A stretch of DNA of 64,000 nucleotides from JACDHG01 sp963815295 (GCA_963815295.1 CAWFFZ010000008.1:1116001-1180000), one strand, 5' to 3'; positions 8,645 through 18,599 are shown, counted from the first letter of the stretch. The notes: a model not told the origin generated them from the letters alone. Numbers and translations: made by a program.

Positions 8645-10678
8645 ATGTCGGAGCAACCGGACCACCAACAGCTCACCTTGCTCAAGAGCGAGGTCCGCAG
8701 CCGACGCCCGCGCCCAGTGGCCGGTCCGGCGCCGGAGCTCCCGGTCGCGCGCGTGTTGGTTGACCTGCCGCTGGCGCACCTCAACCGGCCCTTCGACTAC
8801 ACCGTGCCCGCGCCCCTGCACGAGCATGCCCAGCCCGGCTGCCGGGTCAAGGTCCGGTTCGCCGGGCGCGACGTCGGCGGGTTCCTCGTCGAGCGCCTCG
8901 ACGAGTCCGACCACCCCGGCCGGCTGGCGGCTCTCCGCAAGGTCGTGTCGGCCGAGCCGGTGCTCGCGCCAGCCGTCCTCGACGTCGTGCAACTCGTCGC
9001 CGATCGCTATGCCGGCACGGTGGCCGACGTACTCCGACTGGCGGTGCCGCCACGTCATGGCCGTGTCGAGGCAGAGCCAGTTACGGCCGGACCGGTGCGC
9101 CCACCTCTATCGCTCGAGGCCGCAGGGACGGGGTGGTCGGCGTACGACGGCGGCCGCGGGCTGCTCGATCGACTCGCCGGTGGCAGCACTCCGCGGGCCG
9201 TCTGGACCGCCCTGCCTGGTGAGTCGTGGCCCGAGCGTCTCGCGGAGGCAGCAGCCGCGACCGCGGTGGCGGGGCGCGGCAGCGTGCTCTGCCTGCCGGA
9301 CGCCCGGGATATCAGCCGGGTCGACGCCGCGTTGACTGCCCTCCTCGGCGAGGGCCACCACGTCGTCCTGTCTGCCGACCTTGGTCCGGCCGCTCGATAC
9401 CGAGGCTTCCTGGCCGTCTCGCGTGGCATTGTGCGCATCGTCGTCGGCAGCCGGGCAGCGGCGTTCGCGCCGGTGCACGACCTCGGTCTGGTCGCGATCT
9501 GGGACGACGGAGACGACCTGCACGCCGAGCCTCGCGCCCCCTATCCCCATGCTCGAGAGGTGTTGCTGCTGAGGGCGCACCACGAGGGCGCAGGTGCGTT
9601 GGTCGGGGCAATGTCGAGATCTGTGGAGGCCGAGGCACTGGTGCAGTCCGGCTGGGCCGTTGCCGTGACCGCTCCTCGGGCGGTGGTGAGAGACCACGTC
9701 CCGCAGGTGCACGTGACGGGCGAGAGCGACGCTGAGCTCGAGCGAGACGCTGTCGCGCCGTCTGCCCGGATGCCGCGACGAGTTTTCGAGGTGGTGCGGG
9801 CTGCCCTCGCCGACGGCCCAGTGCTGGTGCACTCACCGCGCTATGGCTACCTGCCGGCGCTCGCCTGCGCCTCCTGCTGGCGAGCGGCGCGGTGCGAGCG
9901 GTGCAGCGGTCCGCTTTCTCGCGGATCCGCTGCTGACGCGCCGCAATGTCGCTGGTGTGGCGCAGTCGCCGAAGCGTGGCGGTGCCCCCATTGCCACGCC
10001 ACCGCGCTGCGTGCTCCGGTGGTCGGTGCCCTGCGGACGGCTGAGGAGTGGGGTCGGTCCTTCCCGCAAACTCCGGTGGTGTCGTCGGGAGGAGACCACG
10101 TCCTTGACGAGGTCGAGGCCCGCCCGGCGCTGGTGGTGGCGACGACGGGAGCCGAGCCGCGAGTCGCAGGTGGGTATGTCGGCGCCGTGCTCCTCGACAC
10201 CTGGCTTACGCTGTCGCGGCCCGGCTACCGTGCGACTGAGGAGGCGCTGCGCCGGTGGTTCAACGTCGCCTGCCTGGTTCGGCCGGGCGACCGAGGTGGC
10301 CGCGTCATCGTCGTCGGCGACCCAGCCACGCCGGCCTTGCAGGCGTTGGTGCGGTGGGACCCCGCCGGGTTCGCCGCTCGCGAGCTCGCCGACCGTACAT
10401 CAGCCGGTCTCACCCCCGCCGCCCGGCTCGCCACGATCACCGCACCGCCTGAGACGCTGACCGACGTACTCGCCGCCCTCGAGCTGCCCCGCTACGTCGA
10501 GGTGCTCGGCCCGGTCGATGTCTCCGACGGCGCAACACCCTCATCGCGACTGGTGCTCCGGGCTACCCGCGCCCACGGCGCCGCATTGTCGCGCGCGCTG
10601 CGCCAGCTGCAGGCAGCACGGAGCAGCCGCAAGCTGGCACCGGTGCGCGTGCAGGTCGACCCCGCCGAGCTCATCTGA
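8645..10678 (+). CDS. priA: PriA-like primosomal protein N' with degenerate helicase motifs
   Basis: Replication restart protein of 677 residues. The N-terminal DNA-binding domain (about 30-125: VLVDLPLAHLNRPFDYTVP) and the eight-cysteine zinc region (CASCWRAARCERC then CRWCG and CPHC) are intact. The helicase motifs are lost: no GxTGSGKT Walker A (the corresponding stretch has ALPGES), and the DEAH box is WDDGDD after VGSRAAAFAPVHDLGLVAI. This matches the ATPase-dead PriA typical of actinobacteria, so it probably acts as a loading platform, not a motor. A TAGACA -10-like box at 8630 precedes the ATG. Confidence 0.9.
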   Translation: MSEQPDHQQLTLLKSEVRSRRPRPVAGPAPELPVARVLVDLPLAHLNRPFDYTVPAPLHEHAQPGCRVKVRFAGRDVGGFLVERLDESDHPGRLAALRKVVSAEPVLAPAVLDVVQLVADRYAGTVADVLRLAVPPRHGRVEAEPVTAGPVRPPLSLEAAGTGWSAYDGGRGLLDRLAGGSTPRAVWTALPGESWPERLAEAAAATAVAGRGSVLCLPDARDISRVDAALTALLGEGHHVVLSADLGPAARYRGFLAVSRGIVRIVVGSRAAAFAPVHDLGLVAIWDDGDDLHAEPRAPYPHAREVLLLRAHHEGAGALVGAMSRSVEAEALVQSGWAVAVTAPRAVVRDHVPQVHVTGESDAELERDAVAPSARMPRRVFEVVRAALADGPVLVHSPRYGYLPALACASCWRAARCERCSGPLSRGSAADAPQCRWCGAVAEAWRCPHCHATALRAPVVGALRTAEEWGRSFPQTPVVSSGGDHVLDEVEARPALVVATTGAEPRVAGGYVGAVLLDTWLTLSRPGYRATEEALRRWFNVACLVRPGDRGGRVIVVGDPATPALQALVRWDPAGFAARELADRTSAGLTPAARLATITAPPETLTDVLAALELPRYVEVLGPVDVSDGATPSSRLVLRATRAHGAALSRALRQLQAARSSRKLAPVRVQVDPAELI

Positions 10679-10680
10679 CG

Positions 10681-10887
10681 GCGGACAGCCCGCCCTTTCC
10701 ACTTCCCCTGTCTGCGCGACCTTAAGAGGTCGCGCAGACAGGGAGGTCGGCGGGCTCGCGGGCCTCCGCATCCCGCCTGGCGGCGTTCTCGCCGGTCTGC
10801 GCACAACCCCGGTGCGCATCCCTCCTCGGCCTTGCCAGCCGGGCGCGGACGACCCGCTCCCTTCCACCGCCCCTGTCTGCGCGACCT
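10681..10887 (+). repeat. Repeat mosaic between priA and def
   Basis: The 262-bp gap contains two imperfect direct copies of a roughly 42-bp unit, at 10681-10722 and 10845-10887. Both begin GCGGAC and end CCCCTGTCTGCGCGACCT. A third, inverted copy of the end of the unit lies at 10727-10743, forming the hairpin listed separately. Between the direct copies is unrelated GC-rich sequence. Confidence 0.7.
10706..10743 (+). terminator. 17-bp hairpin after priA, likely terminator
   Basis: The arms at 10706-10722 and 10727-10743 pair perfectly over 17 bp around a 4-nt loop (TAAG). The hairpin starts 28 bp after the priA stop. There is no T-run, as is common for actinobacterial terminators. Confidence 0.6.
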
Positions 10888-10941
10888 CTTAGACTGGCGC
10901 CTGTCCACGCTCGAAGCCCGCAAGCCCTCTGGAGCCCGCCC

Positions 10942-11487
10942 ATGTCCGTGCGCGACATCCGGCTGTTCGGTGACCCGATCCTGCGCAGTGCGGCGAGCCC
11001 GGTCATCGACTTCGACAAACAGATCCGCACGTTGGTCGAGGACCTGACAGACACCATGCTTGCCGCACCTGGGGCTGGGCTCGCCGCTCCCCAGATTGGC
11101 GTGGGTCTGCGCGTGTTCGTCTACAACGTCGACGGCGTGGTCGGTCATCTGATCAACCCCGAGCTGTCCCTCAGCGAGGAGACGCAGGACGGGGAGGAAG
11201 GCTGCCTGTCGATCCCGGGGCTGATGTTCGACTGCACGCGGGCCTACGGCGTCGTCGCTCGCGGCTACACGATGCACGGGGAGCCGACCGTGATCAGCGG
11301 CACCGAGACCCTGGCCCGCTGCCTCCAACACGAGACCGACCACCTCGACGGAGTGCTGTTCGTCGACCGCCTCGACCCGAAGACCCGCAAGATTGCCATG
11401 AAGGCCATCCGCGAGGCCGACTGGAACGGCGTCGACCCGCCACTCGTGAAGCAATCGCCACACCCGATGTTCGGTCGGGGCATGTGA
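10942..11487 (+). CDS. def: Peptide deformylase
   Basis: Removes the formyl group from new N-termini. 181 residues. The three metal and active-site motifs are present: [10 protein letters not shown] (44-53), EGCLS with Cys88, and HETDH (130-134). A TAGACT -10-like box at 10890-10895 suggests a promoter with a roughly 40-nt leader. It is followed 13 bp later by fmt, the enzyme that adds the formyl group to initiator tRNA, so the pair forms a formylation-cycle operon. Confidence 0.97.
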   Translation: MSVRDIRLFGDPILRSAASPVIDFDKQIRTLVEDLTDTMLAAPGAGLAAPQIGVGLRVFVYNVDGVVGHLINPELSLSEETQDGEEGCLSIPGLMFDCTRAYGVVARGYTMHGEPTVISGTETLARCLQHETDHLDGVLFVDRLDPKTRKIAMKAIREADWNGVDPPLVKQSPHPMFGRGM

Positions 11488-11500
11488 GGGTGCGCCGCTC

Positions 11501-12442
11501 GTGAAGCTGGTCTTCGCCGGCACGCCCGATGCGGCGCTGCCGTCACTTTCGGCCCTGCTCGGCAGCCGTCACGAGGTCGTGGCCGTGGTCACCCGGCCGG
11601 ACGCCCGCAGCGGTCGGGGTCGCTCGCTGGTGGCCTCGCCGGTCGCCGGGCTCGCCGACCGCCATGGCCTGGAGGTGCTCAAGCCGGCGCGGCCATCGGA
11701 CCCGGAGTTCCTCGCGCGGCTGGCGCAGCTCGGGCCTGACTGCTGCCCGGTAGTGGCGTATGGCGGACTCCTGCCGCAGGAGGCCCTGGACATCCCGCCA
11801 CAAGGATGGGTCAACCTGCATTTCTCCGTGCTCCCTGCCTGGCGGGGCGCCGCCCCGGTGCAGCGGGCCCTCATGGCTGGCGATGAGGTCACGGGGGCGA
11901 CGACGTTCCGGCTCGTGCGGGAGCTCGACGCCGGGCCGACGTACGGCCTGTTCACCGAGACCATCCGCGACGACGACACGGCAGGGACGCTGCTAGGCAG
12001 ACTCGCCGAACATGGTGCGCAGCTGCTCGTAGCTACCCTCGACGGCATCGAGGACGGCAGCCTCGAGGAGCGCCCTCAGCCCGCCGAAGGAGTGTCGCTT
12101 GCGCCCAAGCTGACGGTGGCCGAGGCCGAGGTGACCTGGAGCGATGCGGCGTACGCGATCGACCGACGTATCCGCGGCTGCACTCCCGCGCCGGGGGCGT
12201 GGACGACGTTGGAAGGACAGCGCGTCAAGATCGGCCCCGTCAAACCTAGGCCCGACACGACCGAGCTCGGCCCTGGCGATCTGGCGTTCGGCAAGCGGTC
12301 CGTGCTGGTCGGGACGGGCACGCATGCCGTTGAGCTCACGCACGTGCAGACACCTGGCAAGCCGCGGATGGCCGCTGCGGACTGGAGTCGGGGGCTGCGG
12401 ACGGCTTCTGCGCGGTTCGGAGACCGGGTCAGGGAAGGATGA
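11501..12442 (+). CDS. fmt: Methionyl-tRNA formyltransferase
   Basis: Formylates Met-tRNAfMet using 10-formyl-THF. 313 residues from GTG 11501. Visible are the N-terminal [13 protein letters not shown], the catalytic [17 protein letters not shown] region (family SLLPRWRGAAP), and the C-terminal tRNA-binding domain with [14 protein letters not shown]. The stop overlaps the ATG of rsmB by 4 bp. Confidence 0.97.
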   Translation: MKLVFAGTPDAALPSLSALLGSRHEVVAVVTRPDARSGRGRSLVASPVAGLADRHGLEVLKPARPSDPEFLARLAQLGPDCCPVVAYGGLLPQEALDIPPQGWVNLHFSVLPAWRGAAPVQRALMAGDEVTGATTFRLVRELDAGPTYGLFTETIRDDDTAGTLLGRLAEHGAQLLVATLDGIEDGSLEERPQPAEGVSLAPKLTVAEAEVTWSDAAYAIDRRIRGCTPAPGAWTTLEGQRVKIGPVKPRPDTTELGPGDLAFGKRSVLVGTGTHAVELTHVQTPGKPRMAAADWSRGLRTASARFGDRVREG

Positions 12443-13818
12443 GCCACGAGCCGCGTCGCGCGCGGGCACGCACCGGCGTCGACGTCGGGCGCCAGGTCGC
12501 CTACGACGCGCTCCGGCAGGTGATCGACGAGGACGCCTATCTCAACCTCGCGCTCCATCGGCTGCGCGACGAGCACGGCGTCACCGGTCGCGATGCGGCT
12601 TTCGCGACCGAGCTGGCGGCCGGGACGGCGAGGATGCAGGGCACGTACGACGCGATCCTGGCCGAGTGCGTGCGTGGCGGCGTCTCGTCGCTGCAGCCGG
12701 AGGTACTGGTCGCGCTACGACTGGGTGCGCACCAGCTGCTGAGCATGCGGGTGCCCTCGCACGCGGCCGTCGGCACGACGGTGGAGCTGGTACGTGCCTC
12801 CGTCGGGGAGCGGCCCGTGCGACTCGCGAATGCGGTATTGCGGGCGGTTGGGCGACGCGGCCTCGACGAGTGGATCGACGTGTGTGCGCCGGACCGGGAG
12901 CGTGACCTGCTCGGCCACCTCGCGGTGCGGTACTCGCATCCACGGTGGGTGGTCGACGAGTTCGCCCGGATTGTCAGGGACGGGGCGGCGCTCGAGGAGC
13001 TGTTGGCTGCCGACAACGAGTCGCCGACGGTGACCCTGGCGGTGCGTCCAGGGTTGGCAGATCTGACGGAGCTGCTAGGGGGCGCGGTGTCGGCCGGGCG
13101 GTGGTCGCCGTACGCGGCCGTCATCAGCGGGGGAGACCCTGCCGCGCTAGCGCCGGTCCGCGACGGGCGCGTCGGTGTACAGGACGAGGGATCCCAGCTG
13201 GCGGCGCTCGCACTGGCGGCAGCCGAGGTGGGGGGGCGCGACGAGCGCTGGCTCGACCTGTGTTCCGGCCCGGGAGGTAAGGCGGCGTTGCTCACGGGCC
13301 TTGCACGGGAACGGGGTGCGACGCTGGTGGCGACCGACCTGCAAGCGCACCGGGCGCGGCTGGTGCAGTCATCCCTGCGCGGCTACGGGTCACCCGGGAC
13401 CGTGCTCTGCGCCGACGGGTTGCGCCCCCCTTGGCCCGAGGAGGCTTTCGACCGGGTGATCGCTGACGTGCCTTGCAGCGGGCTGGGCGCGCTGCGGCGG
13501 CGACCTGAGGCCCGATGGCGGCGGACTCCCGCTGATGTGGTCGAGCTGGTGCCGCTGCAGCGCGCCCTGCTGGGCTCGGCGCTGGACGCGGCGCGTCCGG
13601 GTGGGGTGGTGGCGTATGTGACCTGCTCACCCGTCGTGGACGAGACACGGGGGGTGGTGGATGCCGTCTGTGAGGCGCGGACCGACGTACGGGAGGAGGA
13701 TGCGCGGGGGTTGCTTCCTGGGGTGCCTGACCTCGGACCGGGCCCACATCTGCAGCTGTGGCCGCACGTGCACGGGACGGACGCGATGTTTGTGTCGTTG
13801 CTGCGTCGGCTCGGCTGA
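12439..13818 (+). CDS. rsmB: 16S rRNA (cytosine-967-C5)-methyltransferase
   Basis: 459 residues: an N-terminal NusB-like RNA-binding domain (about 15-155) and a C-terminal SAM methyltransferase (about 240-459). The methyltransferase part has [14 protein letters not shown] (SAM binding), the ADVPCSGLG motif with the catalytic PCSG cysteine, and [10 protein letters not shown] with the second conserved Cys. It overlaps fmt by ATGA, so the two are translationally coupled. Confidence 0.95.
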   Translation: MSHEPRRARARTGVDVGRQVAYDALRQVIDEDAYLNLALHRLRDEHGVTGRDAAFATELAAGTARMQGTYDAILAECVRGGVSSLQPEVLVALRLGAHQLLSMRVPSHAAVGTTVELVRASVGERPVRLANAVLRAVGRRGLDEWIDVCAPDRERDLLGHLAVRYSHPRWVVDEFARIVRDGAALEELLAADNESPTVTLAVRPGLADLTELLGGAVSAGRWSPYAAVISGGDPAALAPVRDGRVGVQDEGSQLAALALAAAEVGGRDERWLDLCSGPGGKAALLTGLARERGATLVATDLQAHRARLVQSSLRGYGSPGTVLCADGLRPPWPEEAFDRVIADVPCSGLGALRRRPEARWRRTPADVVELVPLQRALLGSALDAARPGGVVAYVTCSPVVDETRGVVDAVCEARTDVREEDARGLLPGVPDLGPGPHLQLWPHVHGTDAMFVSLLRRLG

Positions 13819-13842
13819 CACTGTGGCGCTGCGCTGCGGCGT

Positions 13843-13848
13843 TAGACT
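13843..13848 (+). promoter_or_regulatory. -10 box (TAGACT) of rpe
   Basis: TAGACT ends 9 nt before the rpe ATG and there is no ribosome site, so transcription should begin only a few bases before the start codon. Confidence 0.5.
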
Positions 13849-13857
13849 GCTCGACCG

Positions 13858-14529
13858 ATGACCATCCAGATCGCACCGAGCATCCTCGCCGCCGATTTTG
13901 CGAACCTGCAGGCGTCAGCCGAGTCCGTCGCATCCGCCGATTGGCTGCATGTCGACGTGATGGACAACCACTTCGTCCCGAACCTGACCCTTGGCGTTCC
14001 GGTCGTCTCGGCCCTGGCCGCGGTCGCCGCGCAACCGATCGACTGCCACTTGATGATCGACGACCCTGACCGATGGGCGCCGGCGTACGTCGAAGCGGGC
14101 GCCACCAGCGTGACGTTCCACGTGGAGGCGTGCCACGCGCCGGTGCGGCTGGCAAGGGAGCTGCGGGCGATGAACTCGCGCGCCGGTATGGCGCTCAAGC
14201 CCGCGACGGCGATCGAGCCCTACGAGGACATCCTCGGCGAGGTCGACCTGGTGCTGATCATGACCGTCGAGCCCGGGTTCGGCGGCCAGCCGTTCCTCGA
14301 CGTGTGCCTGCCGAAGATCGAGCGAGCTCGCCGCCTGCTCGACAAGGTGGGTGGCGACGTATGGCTCCAGATCGACGGGGGAGTGTCAGCCGAGACAATC
14401 GAGCGTGCCGCCGAGGCCGGTGCCGACTGCTTCGTGGCGGGCACGTCCGTGTTCGGCGCCGGAGACCCCGACGCGATGGTGAAGCAGCTCCGCACCCTCG
14501 CCGAGCAGGCAGCCGGCGGTCACACCTGA
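13858..14529 (+). CDS. rpe: Ribulose-phosphate 3-epimerase
   Basis: TIM-barrel enzyme interconverting ribulose 5-phosphate and xylulose 5-phosphate. 223 residues, full length. Motifs: [28 protein letters not shown] (metal-binding His and Asp), [18 protein letters not shown] and the phosphate site [11 protein letters not shown]. Ribulose 5-phosphate is a substrate for riboflavin synthesis, whose operon follows, although the riboswitch marks a separate transcript. The stop codon is the first TGA of a tandem repeat array. Confidence 0.97.
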   Translation: MTIQIAPSILAADFANLQASAESVASADWLHVDVMDNHFVPNLTLGVPVVSALAAVAAQPIDCHLMIDDPDRWAPAYVEAGATSVTFHVEACHAPVRLARELRAMNSRAGMALKPATAIEPYEDILGEVDLVLIMTVEPGFGGQPFLDVCLPKIERARRLLDKVGGDVWLQIDGGVSAETIERAAEAGADCFVAGTSVFGAGDPDAMVKQLRTLAEQAAGGHT

Positions 14530-14620
14530 CCAGTCGGCGCGGCATACGTGACCGGTCGGCGCGGCATACGTGAGGTCGGCCGGGGCGGCAGATGTGACCA
14601 GTGGGCGGCGCGGTGCCATA
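14527..14620 (+). repeat. 22-bp tandem repeat array starting at the rpe stop codon
   Basis: Two 22-bp units (14527-14548 and 14549-14570) differ at one base; each begins TGACC and ends GCATACG. Two degenerate units follow at 14571-14594 and 14595-14620, both also starting TGA. The TGA triplets fall in all three reading frames. The same head (TGACCNGTC) and period occur at 46846-46911. Confidence 0.75.
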
Positions 14621-14650
14621 CTGGTGTCAACGAGTGTTCATTGCTCGCGT

Positions 14651-14768
14651 GCTCCGGGGTCGGTGAAATTCCGAACCGGCGGTGACAGTCCGCGACCCGG
14701 CCACCTCGGTGGCCGGTTGATCCGGTGAAATTCCGGGACCGACGGTTAAAGTCCGGATGGGAGGATGC
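14651..14768 (+). promoter_or_regulatory. FMN riboswitch (RFN element)
   Basis: Contains the conserved RFN blocks in order: GGTGAAATTCCGAACCGGCGGT (14661-14682 region), CAGTCCGCGA, a variable GC-rich stem with the ACCTCGGTGG loop (14702-14714), a second GGTGAAATTCC, GACCGACGGTTAAAGTCCGG and GGATGGGAGGA at the end. It should bind FMN and shut off the rib operon. About 147 bp lie between the element and the ribD start; that stretch presumably holds the expression platform, and I see no gene in it. Confidence 0.95.
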
Positions 14769-14915
14769 ACGCCGACTCTGGACGTCGTCGCCGTACCGGC
14801 GTCGAACTCGGGTCGCGCGATCAGCGAGCCCAGGTCCGTACGCCACCGGCGACCCGTTCTGGTCGGATTATCACCTCGGAGTCGCGCGACCAGACGCGGA
14901 CGAAAGGCTCCACAG

Positions 14916-15959
14916 GTGGCAAGCAACAGCGAGATCCTGGCTCTGAGCCAGGCGCTGGCGATCGCTCGCACGCCCGGCACGCCATCTGGCCCCAACCCGC
15001 GCGTGGGGGCAGTCGTGATCGACGATCACGGTGTGGTCGTCGGCGAGGGCCACCACCGGGGCGCCGGGACTGCGCATGCGGAGGTCGACGCGCTGGCGTC
15101 GGCAGGTGCCCTGGCTCGCGGTGCCACCGTGGTGGTCAGCCTCGAGCCGTGCAACCACACCGGCCGCACCCCACCGTGCGCCCAAGCGCTGATCGGGGCC
15201 GGAGTACGCCGCGTCGTGTTCGCCCAGAGCGACCCGAATCCGGTGGCGGCCGGAGGCGCCGCCGCGCTCGCCGCCGCCGGTATCGAGGTCGAAGGCGGAG
15301 TCCTTGCTGACGAGGCAGCCCTCATCAACGAGGAGTGGACGTTCGCGATGCGCGAGCGCCGGCCGTTCGTCACCTGGAAGCTCGCCACGACGTTGGACGG
15401 TCGGTCGGCCGCCGCAGACGGTACGTCGCAATGGATCACCAGCCCTGCCGCCCGCGCCGACGTCCACCTGCTCAGAGCGCGCTGCGACGCTGTCCTGGTC
15501 GGCACCGGCACCGTCACCGCCGACGACCCGCGCCTCACAGTCCGTGGACCCGACGACGTACCCCTGCCTCGCGAGCACCAGCCGCTCCGCGTCGTGATGG
15601 GCACCCGAGAGCTCGACTCCCGGGCGAAGGTCTTCGACGACACGGCCGACACCACCGTCCTCGCCACCCACGACCCGAAGCACGCACTGTCGACGCTGTT
15701 CACCCAGGAGCGGCGGCATGTCTGGCTCGAGGGCGGCCCAACCCTTGCCGCCGCATTCCTGCGGGCCGGCCTGGTCGACGAGGTCGTCGCGTACGTCGCT
15801 CCAGCCTTCCTCGGCGCCGGCAACCCGGCCGTCGCCGACCTCGGCATCACGAGCATCGACGGCATCCGCCGCTTCGAGCTGGTCGAGGCGGCCCGGATCG
15901 GCGACGACGTACGACTCATCCTGCGACATGGGGCCGTCCCCTTCAGGGAGGGCAGCTAA
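14916..15959 (+). CDS. ribD: Riboflavin biosynthesis deaminase/reductase
   Basis: Bifunctional enzyme for steps two and three of the pyrimidine branch of riboflavin synthesis. From GTG 14916 (GAAAGG 8 nt upstream) it has 347 residues. The deaminase domain (1-145) has the zinc motifs HAE and PCNHTGRTPPC; the NADPH reductase domain (about 150-345) has KLATTLDGR and VWLEGGPTLAAAFL. Upstream in-frame starts lie within the riboswitch and are rejected. The stop TAA overlaps the ribE ATG. Confidence 0.95.
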   Translation: MASNSEILALSQALAIARTPGTPSGPNPRVGAVVIDDHGVVVGEGHHRGAGTAHAEVDALASAGALARGATVVVSLEPCNHTGRTPPCAQALIGAGVRRVVFAQSDPNPVAAGGAAALAAAGIEVEGGVLADEAALINEEWTFAMRERRPFVTWKLATTLDGRSAAADGTSQWITSPAARADVHLLRARCDAVLVGTGTVTADDPRLTVRGPDDVPLPREHQPLRVVMGTRELDSRAKVFDDTADTTVLATHDPKHALSTLFTQERRHVWLEGGPTLAAAFLRAGLVDEVVAYVAPAFLGAGNPAVADLGITSIDGIRRFELVEAARIGDDVRLILRHGAVPFREGS

Positions 15960-16591
15960 TGTTCACGGGCATCATCGAAGAGCTGGGCGAAGTCGTCGCG
16001 ATCGACTCGCTCGGCGACTCCGTTCGGCTAACTGTGCGTGGCCCCGCAGTTGTCTCCGACGTCGGCCACGGAGACTCGATCGCGGTCAACGGCTGCTGCC
16101 TCACGGTCGTGGAGGCGGACAACGAGGCATTCAGCGCCGACGTCATGGCCGAGAGCCTCGCCAAGACGTCGCTCGGGGCGCTCCGACCGGGCAGCCCCGT
16201 CAACCTCGAGCGTCCCGTGTCGCTTCACACACGCCTCGGCGGCCACATCGTCCAGGGCCACGTCGACGGCACCGGCACGATCGCCGCCCGTGAGTCGAGC
16301 GCGCACTGGGATGTCGTCCGCATCGCACTGCCCGCCAACCTCGCACGCTACGTCGCGATGAAGGGTTCGATCACGGTCGACGGCGTCTCGCTGACCGTGA
16401 GCGGCGTCCATGACGACGCAGGGGACTCGGAGCCGGCCTTCAGCGTCAGCCTGATCCCGACCACGCTCGAGCTCACCACGCTCGGGCGCAAGGTTCCCGG
16501 CGACCTCGTCAACCTCGAGGTCGACGTGATCGCCAAATACGTCGAGCGGCTGTTGGCGTTTCCCCTCTCCGAGAAGGAGGCCACCGCATGA
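15959..16591 (+). CDS. ribE: Riboflavin synthase, alpha chain
   Basis: Final enzyme of the pathway: dismutates two lumazine molecules to riboflavin. From ATG 15959 it has 210 residues and the two internal lumazine-binding repeats of the family: MFTGIIEELGEV at the N-terminus and HIVQGHVDGTGTI starting the second half, each followed by a VNG or VDGVSLTV block. Its start overlaps ribD by one base and its end overlaps ribM by ATGA, so it is inside the riboswitch operon. Confidence 0.96.
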   Translation: MFTGIIEELGEVVAIDSLGDSVRLTVRGPAVVSDVGHGDSIAVNGCCLTVVEADNEAFSADVMAESLAKTSLGALRPGSPVNLERPVSLHTRLGGHIVQGHVDGTGTIAARESSAHWDVVRIALPANLARYVAMKGSITVDGVSLTVSGVHDDAGDSEPAFSVSLIPTTLELTTLGRKVPGDLVNLEVDVIAKYVERLLAFPLSEKEATA

Positions 16592-17296
16592 ACCCGATCG
16601 ACTACCTGCTTGAGCACACCTGGGTGATCTGGGGGACGCCCATCCTGGTCCGTGAGGTCGTCGGCAACGGCTTCGGACTGGCAAGCGCGTTCCTGGGGAT
16701 GCGGCGCAAGATCTGGGCATGGCCGGTCGGAATGATCGGCAACGCGCTGCTCTTCACAGTGTTCGTCGGCGGCATCTTCGACAAGCCGCAGGAGCACGAC
16801 CTCTGGGGGCAGGCCGCCCGCCAGGTGTTCTTCTTCGCTGTGAGCGCCTACGGCTGGTGGCGGTGGCTGCACATCAAGCGTCAAGGCGGAGCCGCCGACG
16901 GTGGTGCGATCACACCACGCTGGGCGACGGCGAACGAGCTGAGGATCTTGATCCTGGCCGGCGCCGTAATGATGGCGGTGTTCATCCCAACGCTGAAGTG
17001 GCTGAACTCCTTCGGTCCAGTGCCGGACGCCTGGATCCTCACGGGCAGCATCCTGGCGACGTACGGCATGGCCCGCGGGCTACGTCGACTTCTGGTGGAT
17101 CTGGATCGGCGTCGACGCGGTCGGCGTCCCACTCCTGATCCGCGCGGAGTACTACCCGAGTGCGGCGCTCTACATCGTCTACGGCGCCTTCTGCGTCGTC
17201 GGGTTCGTCGCCTGGGCGGCCGCCGAGCGACGACTCGTGCCGCGAGCAGAGGACGAGGCGACGGCGCGGGGCACGGGCGAGGTGAGCCATGTCTGA
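16588..17296 (+). pseudogene. ribM: RibM/PnuC-family riboflavin transporter, frameshifted
   Basis: Membrane transporter of the PnuC family. Its place between ribE and ribBA in an FMN-riboswitch operon points to riboflavin uptake (RibM), not nicotinamide riboside. Residues 1-163 are normal, with helices and the WPVGMIGNALLF and YGWWRWLH motifs. At the GGG at 17077-17079 the frame breaks: the same frame continues as Arg-rich nonsense to 17316, while the +1 frame gives GYVDFWWIWIGVDAVGVPLL and further helices to a stop at 17296, just inside ribBA. Removing one G restores a 235-residue protein. Sequence error, mutation or programmed shift cannot be told apart here. Confidence 0.85.
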
Positions 17297-18599
17297 CTCG
17301 ATTCCGGTGCGCCTAGACACGATCGAGCACGCTGTCGCCGAACTCGCGGCAGGCAAGGCGATCGTGGTGGTCGACGACGAGCAGCGCGAGAACGAAGGCG
17401 ACATCGTCTTTGCCGCCGAACACGCCACACCGCAGCTCCTGGCGTTCGCGATCCGCTACACGAGTGGCGTGATCTGTGTGCCCATGGAGGGTACGTCGCT
17501 CGACCGCCTCGGCATCCCGCTCATGACGACCCAGAACCGGGAGCGGCTCCGGACGGCATACACGATCTCCGTCGACGCAACCGACGGCGTGACGACAGGG
17601 ATCTCCGCCGCCGACCGGGCGCGCACGATCCAGACACTCGCGGCAGCAACGAGCGGGCCATCCGACGTAGTGCGTCCGGGACATGTCTTCCCGCTCCGCT
17701 ACCGCGATGGCGGCGTGTTGGTGCGGCCCGGTCACACGGAGGCCTCGGTCGACCTCGCCCGGCTTGCGGGGTTGGGCCCGGCGGCTGTGATCGCCGAACT
17801 GGTCAACGACGACGGCACGATGAAGCGTGGCGCGCAATTGCGTGAGTTCGCCGACGAGCACGGCCTGGTGCTGGTGTCGATCGCCGACCTGATCCGCTAT
17901 CGCAACCGGCACGAACGTCATGTGCTCAAGATCGTCGAGACCCGGCTGCCGACCGAGTTCGGCACGTTCCAGGCACACGGCTACCAGCACCTCGTCGACG
18001 CGTCGGAGCAGATTGCGCTTGTCTACGGCGAGATCGGCGACGGCCGCGACGTCTTGGTGCGCGTGCACTCCGAGTGCCTCACCGGCGACGTGTTCGGGTC
18101 GCGACGGTGCGACTGCGGTCCGCAGCTGCGATCCGCCCTGTCGGTGATCAGTGCCGAGGGGCGAGGGGTTGTCGTGTACCTTCGCGGCCACGAAGGTCGC
18201 GGGATAGGCCTACTGCAGAAGCTGCAGGCCTACACGTTGCAAGACGCCGGCCGCGACACCGTCGACGCCAACCTCGACCTCGGTCTCCCGGCCGACGCTC
18301 GCGACTACGCCACCGGCGCGCAGATCCTTCGCGAGCTCGGCGTCACGTCGGTGCGCCTGCTCACCAACAACCCGTTGAAGCGGGTGGCGTTGGAGTCGTA
18401 CGGCGTGCCGGTGACCGAGCGGATCGCCGTGCCTGTCGAACCACACGACGACAACCGCGACTACCTCGTGACCAAACGAGACCGGATGGGCCACGAGCTC
18501 GGGCACCTCGCATTCGAGCCGTTGCCGCACGGACTGCCGACACAGCAGCTCGGTCCGCCGCGGGCACCGGCACTAACCGACGAAGGGCCCCTGACATGA
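17289..18599 (+). CDS. ribBA: DHBP synthase / GTP cyclohydrolase II fusion
   Basis: 436 residues. The N-terminal half (about 1-205) makes 3,4-dihydroxy-2-butanone 4-phosphate and has [16 protein letters not shown] and the [12 protein letters not shown] motif. The C-terminal half (about 215-410) opens GTP and has the zinc-binding [18 protein letters not shown] and the GRGIGL loop. Together they supply both precursors of riboflavin. The ATG overlaps the restored ribM stop by 8 bp and the stop overlaps ribH by ATGA. Confidence 0.96.
   Translation: MSDSIPVRLDTIEHAVAELAAGKAIVVVDDEQRENEGDIVFAAEHATPQLLAFAIRYTSGVICVPMEGTSLDRLGIPLMTTQNRERLRTAYTISVDATDGVTTGISAADRARTIQTLAAATSGPSDVVRPGHVFPLRYRDGGVLVRPGHTEASVDLARLAGLGPAAVIAELVNDDGTMKRGAQLREFADEHGLVLVSIADLIRYRNRHERHVLKIVETRLPTEFGTFQAHGYQHLVDASEQIALVYGEIGDGRDVLVRVHSECLTGDVFGSRRCDCGPQLRSALSVISAEGRGVVVYLRGHEGRGIGLLQKLQAYTLQDAGRDTVDANLDLGLPADARDYATGAQILRELGVTSVRLLTNNPLKRVALESYGVPVTERIAVPVEPHDDNRDYLVTKRDRMGHELGHLAFEPLPHGLPTQQLGPPRAPALTDEGPLT

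Noticed and set aside
7589..9058. 489-codon minus-strand ORF over metK and priA
   Set aside because: Low-complexity His/Val/Asp-rich translation opposite two clear genes; a codon-bias shadow.
10681..10887. CRISPR array
   Set aside because: Only two direct copies, one inverted, no regular spacers and no cas genes.
16588..17316. ribM/pnuC as a 242-residue intact gene
   Set aside because: The last 75 residues are Arg-rich and unlike a membrane protein, whereas the +1 frame gives helices.
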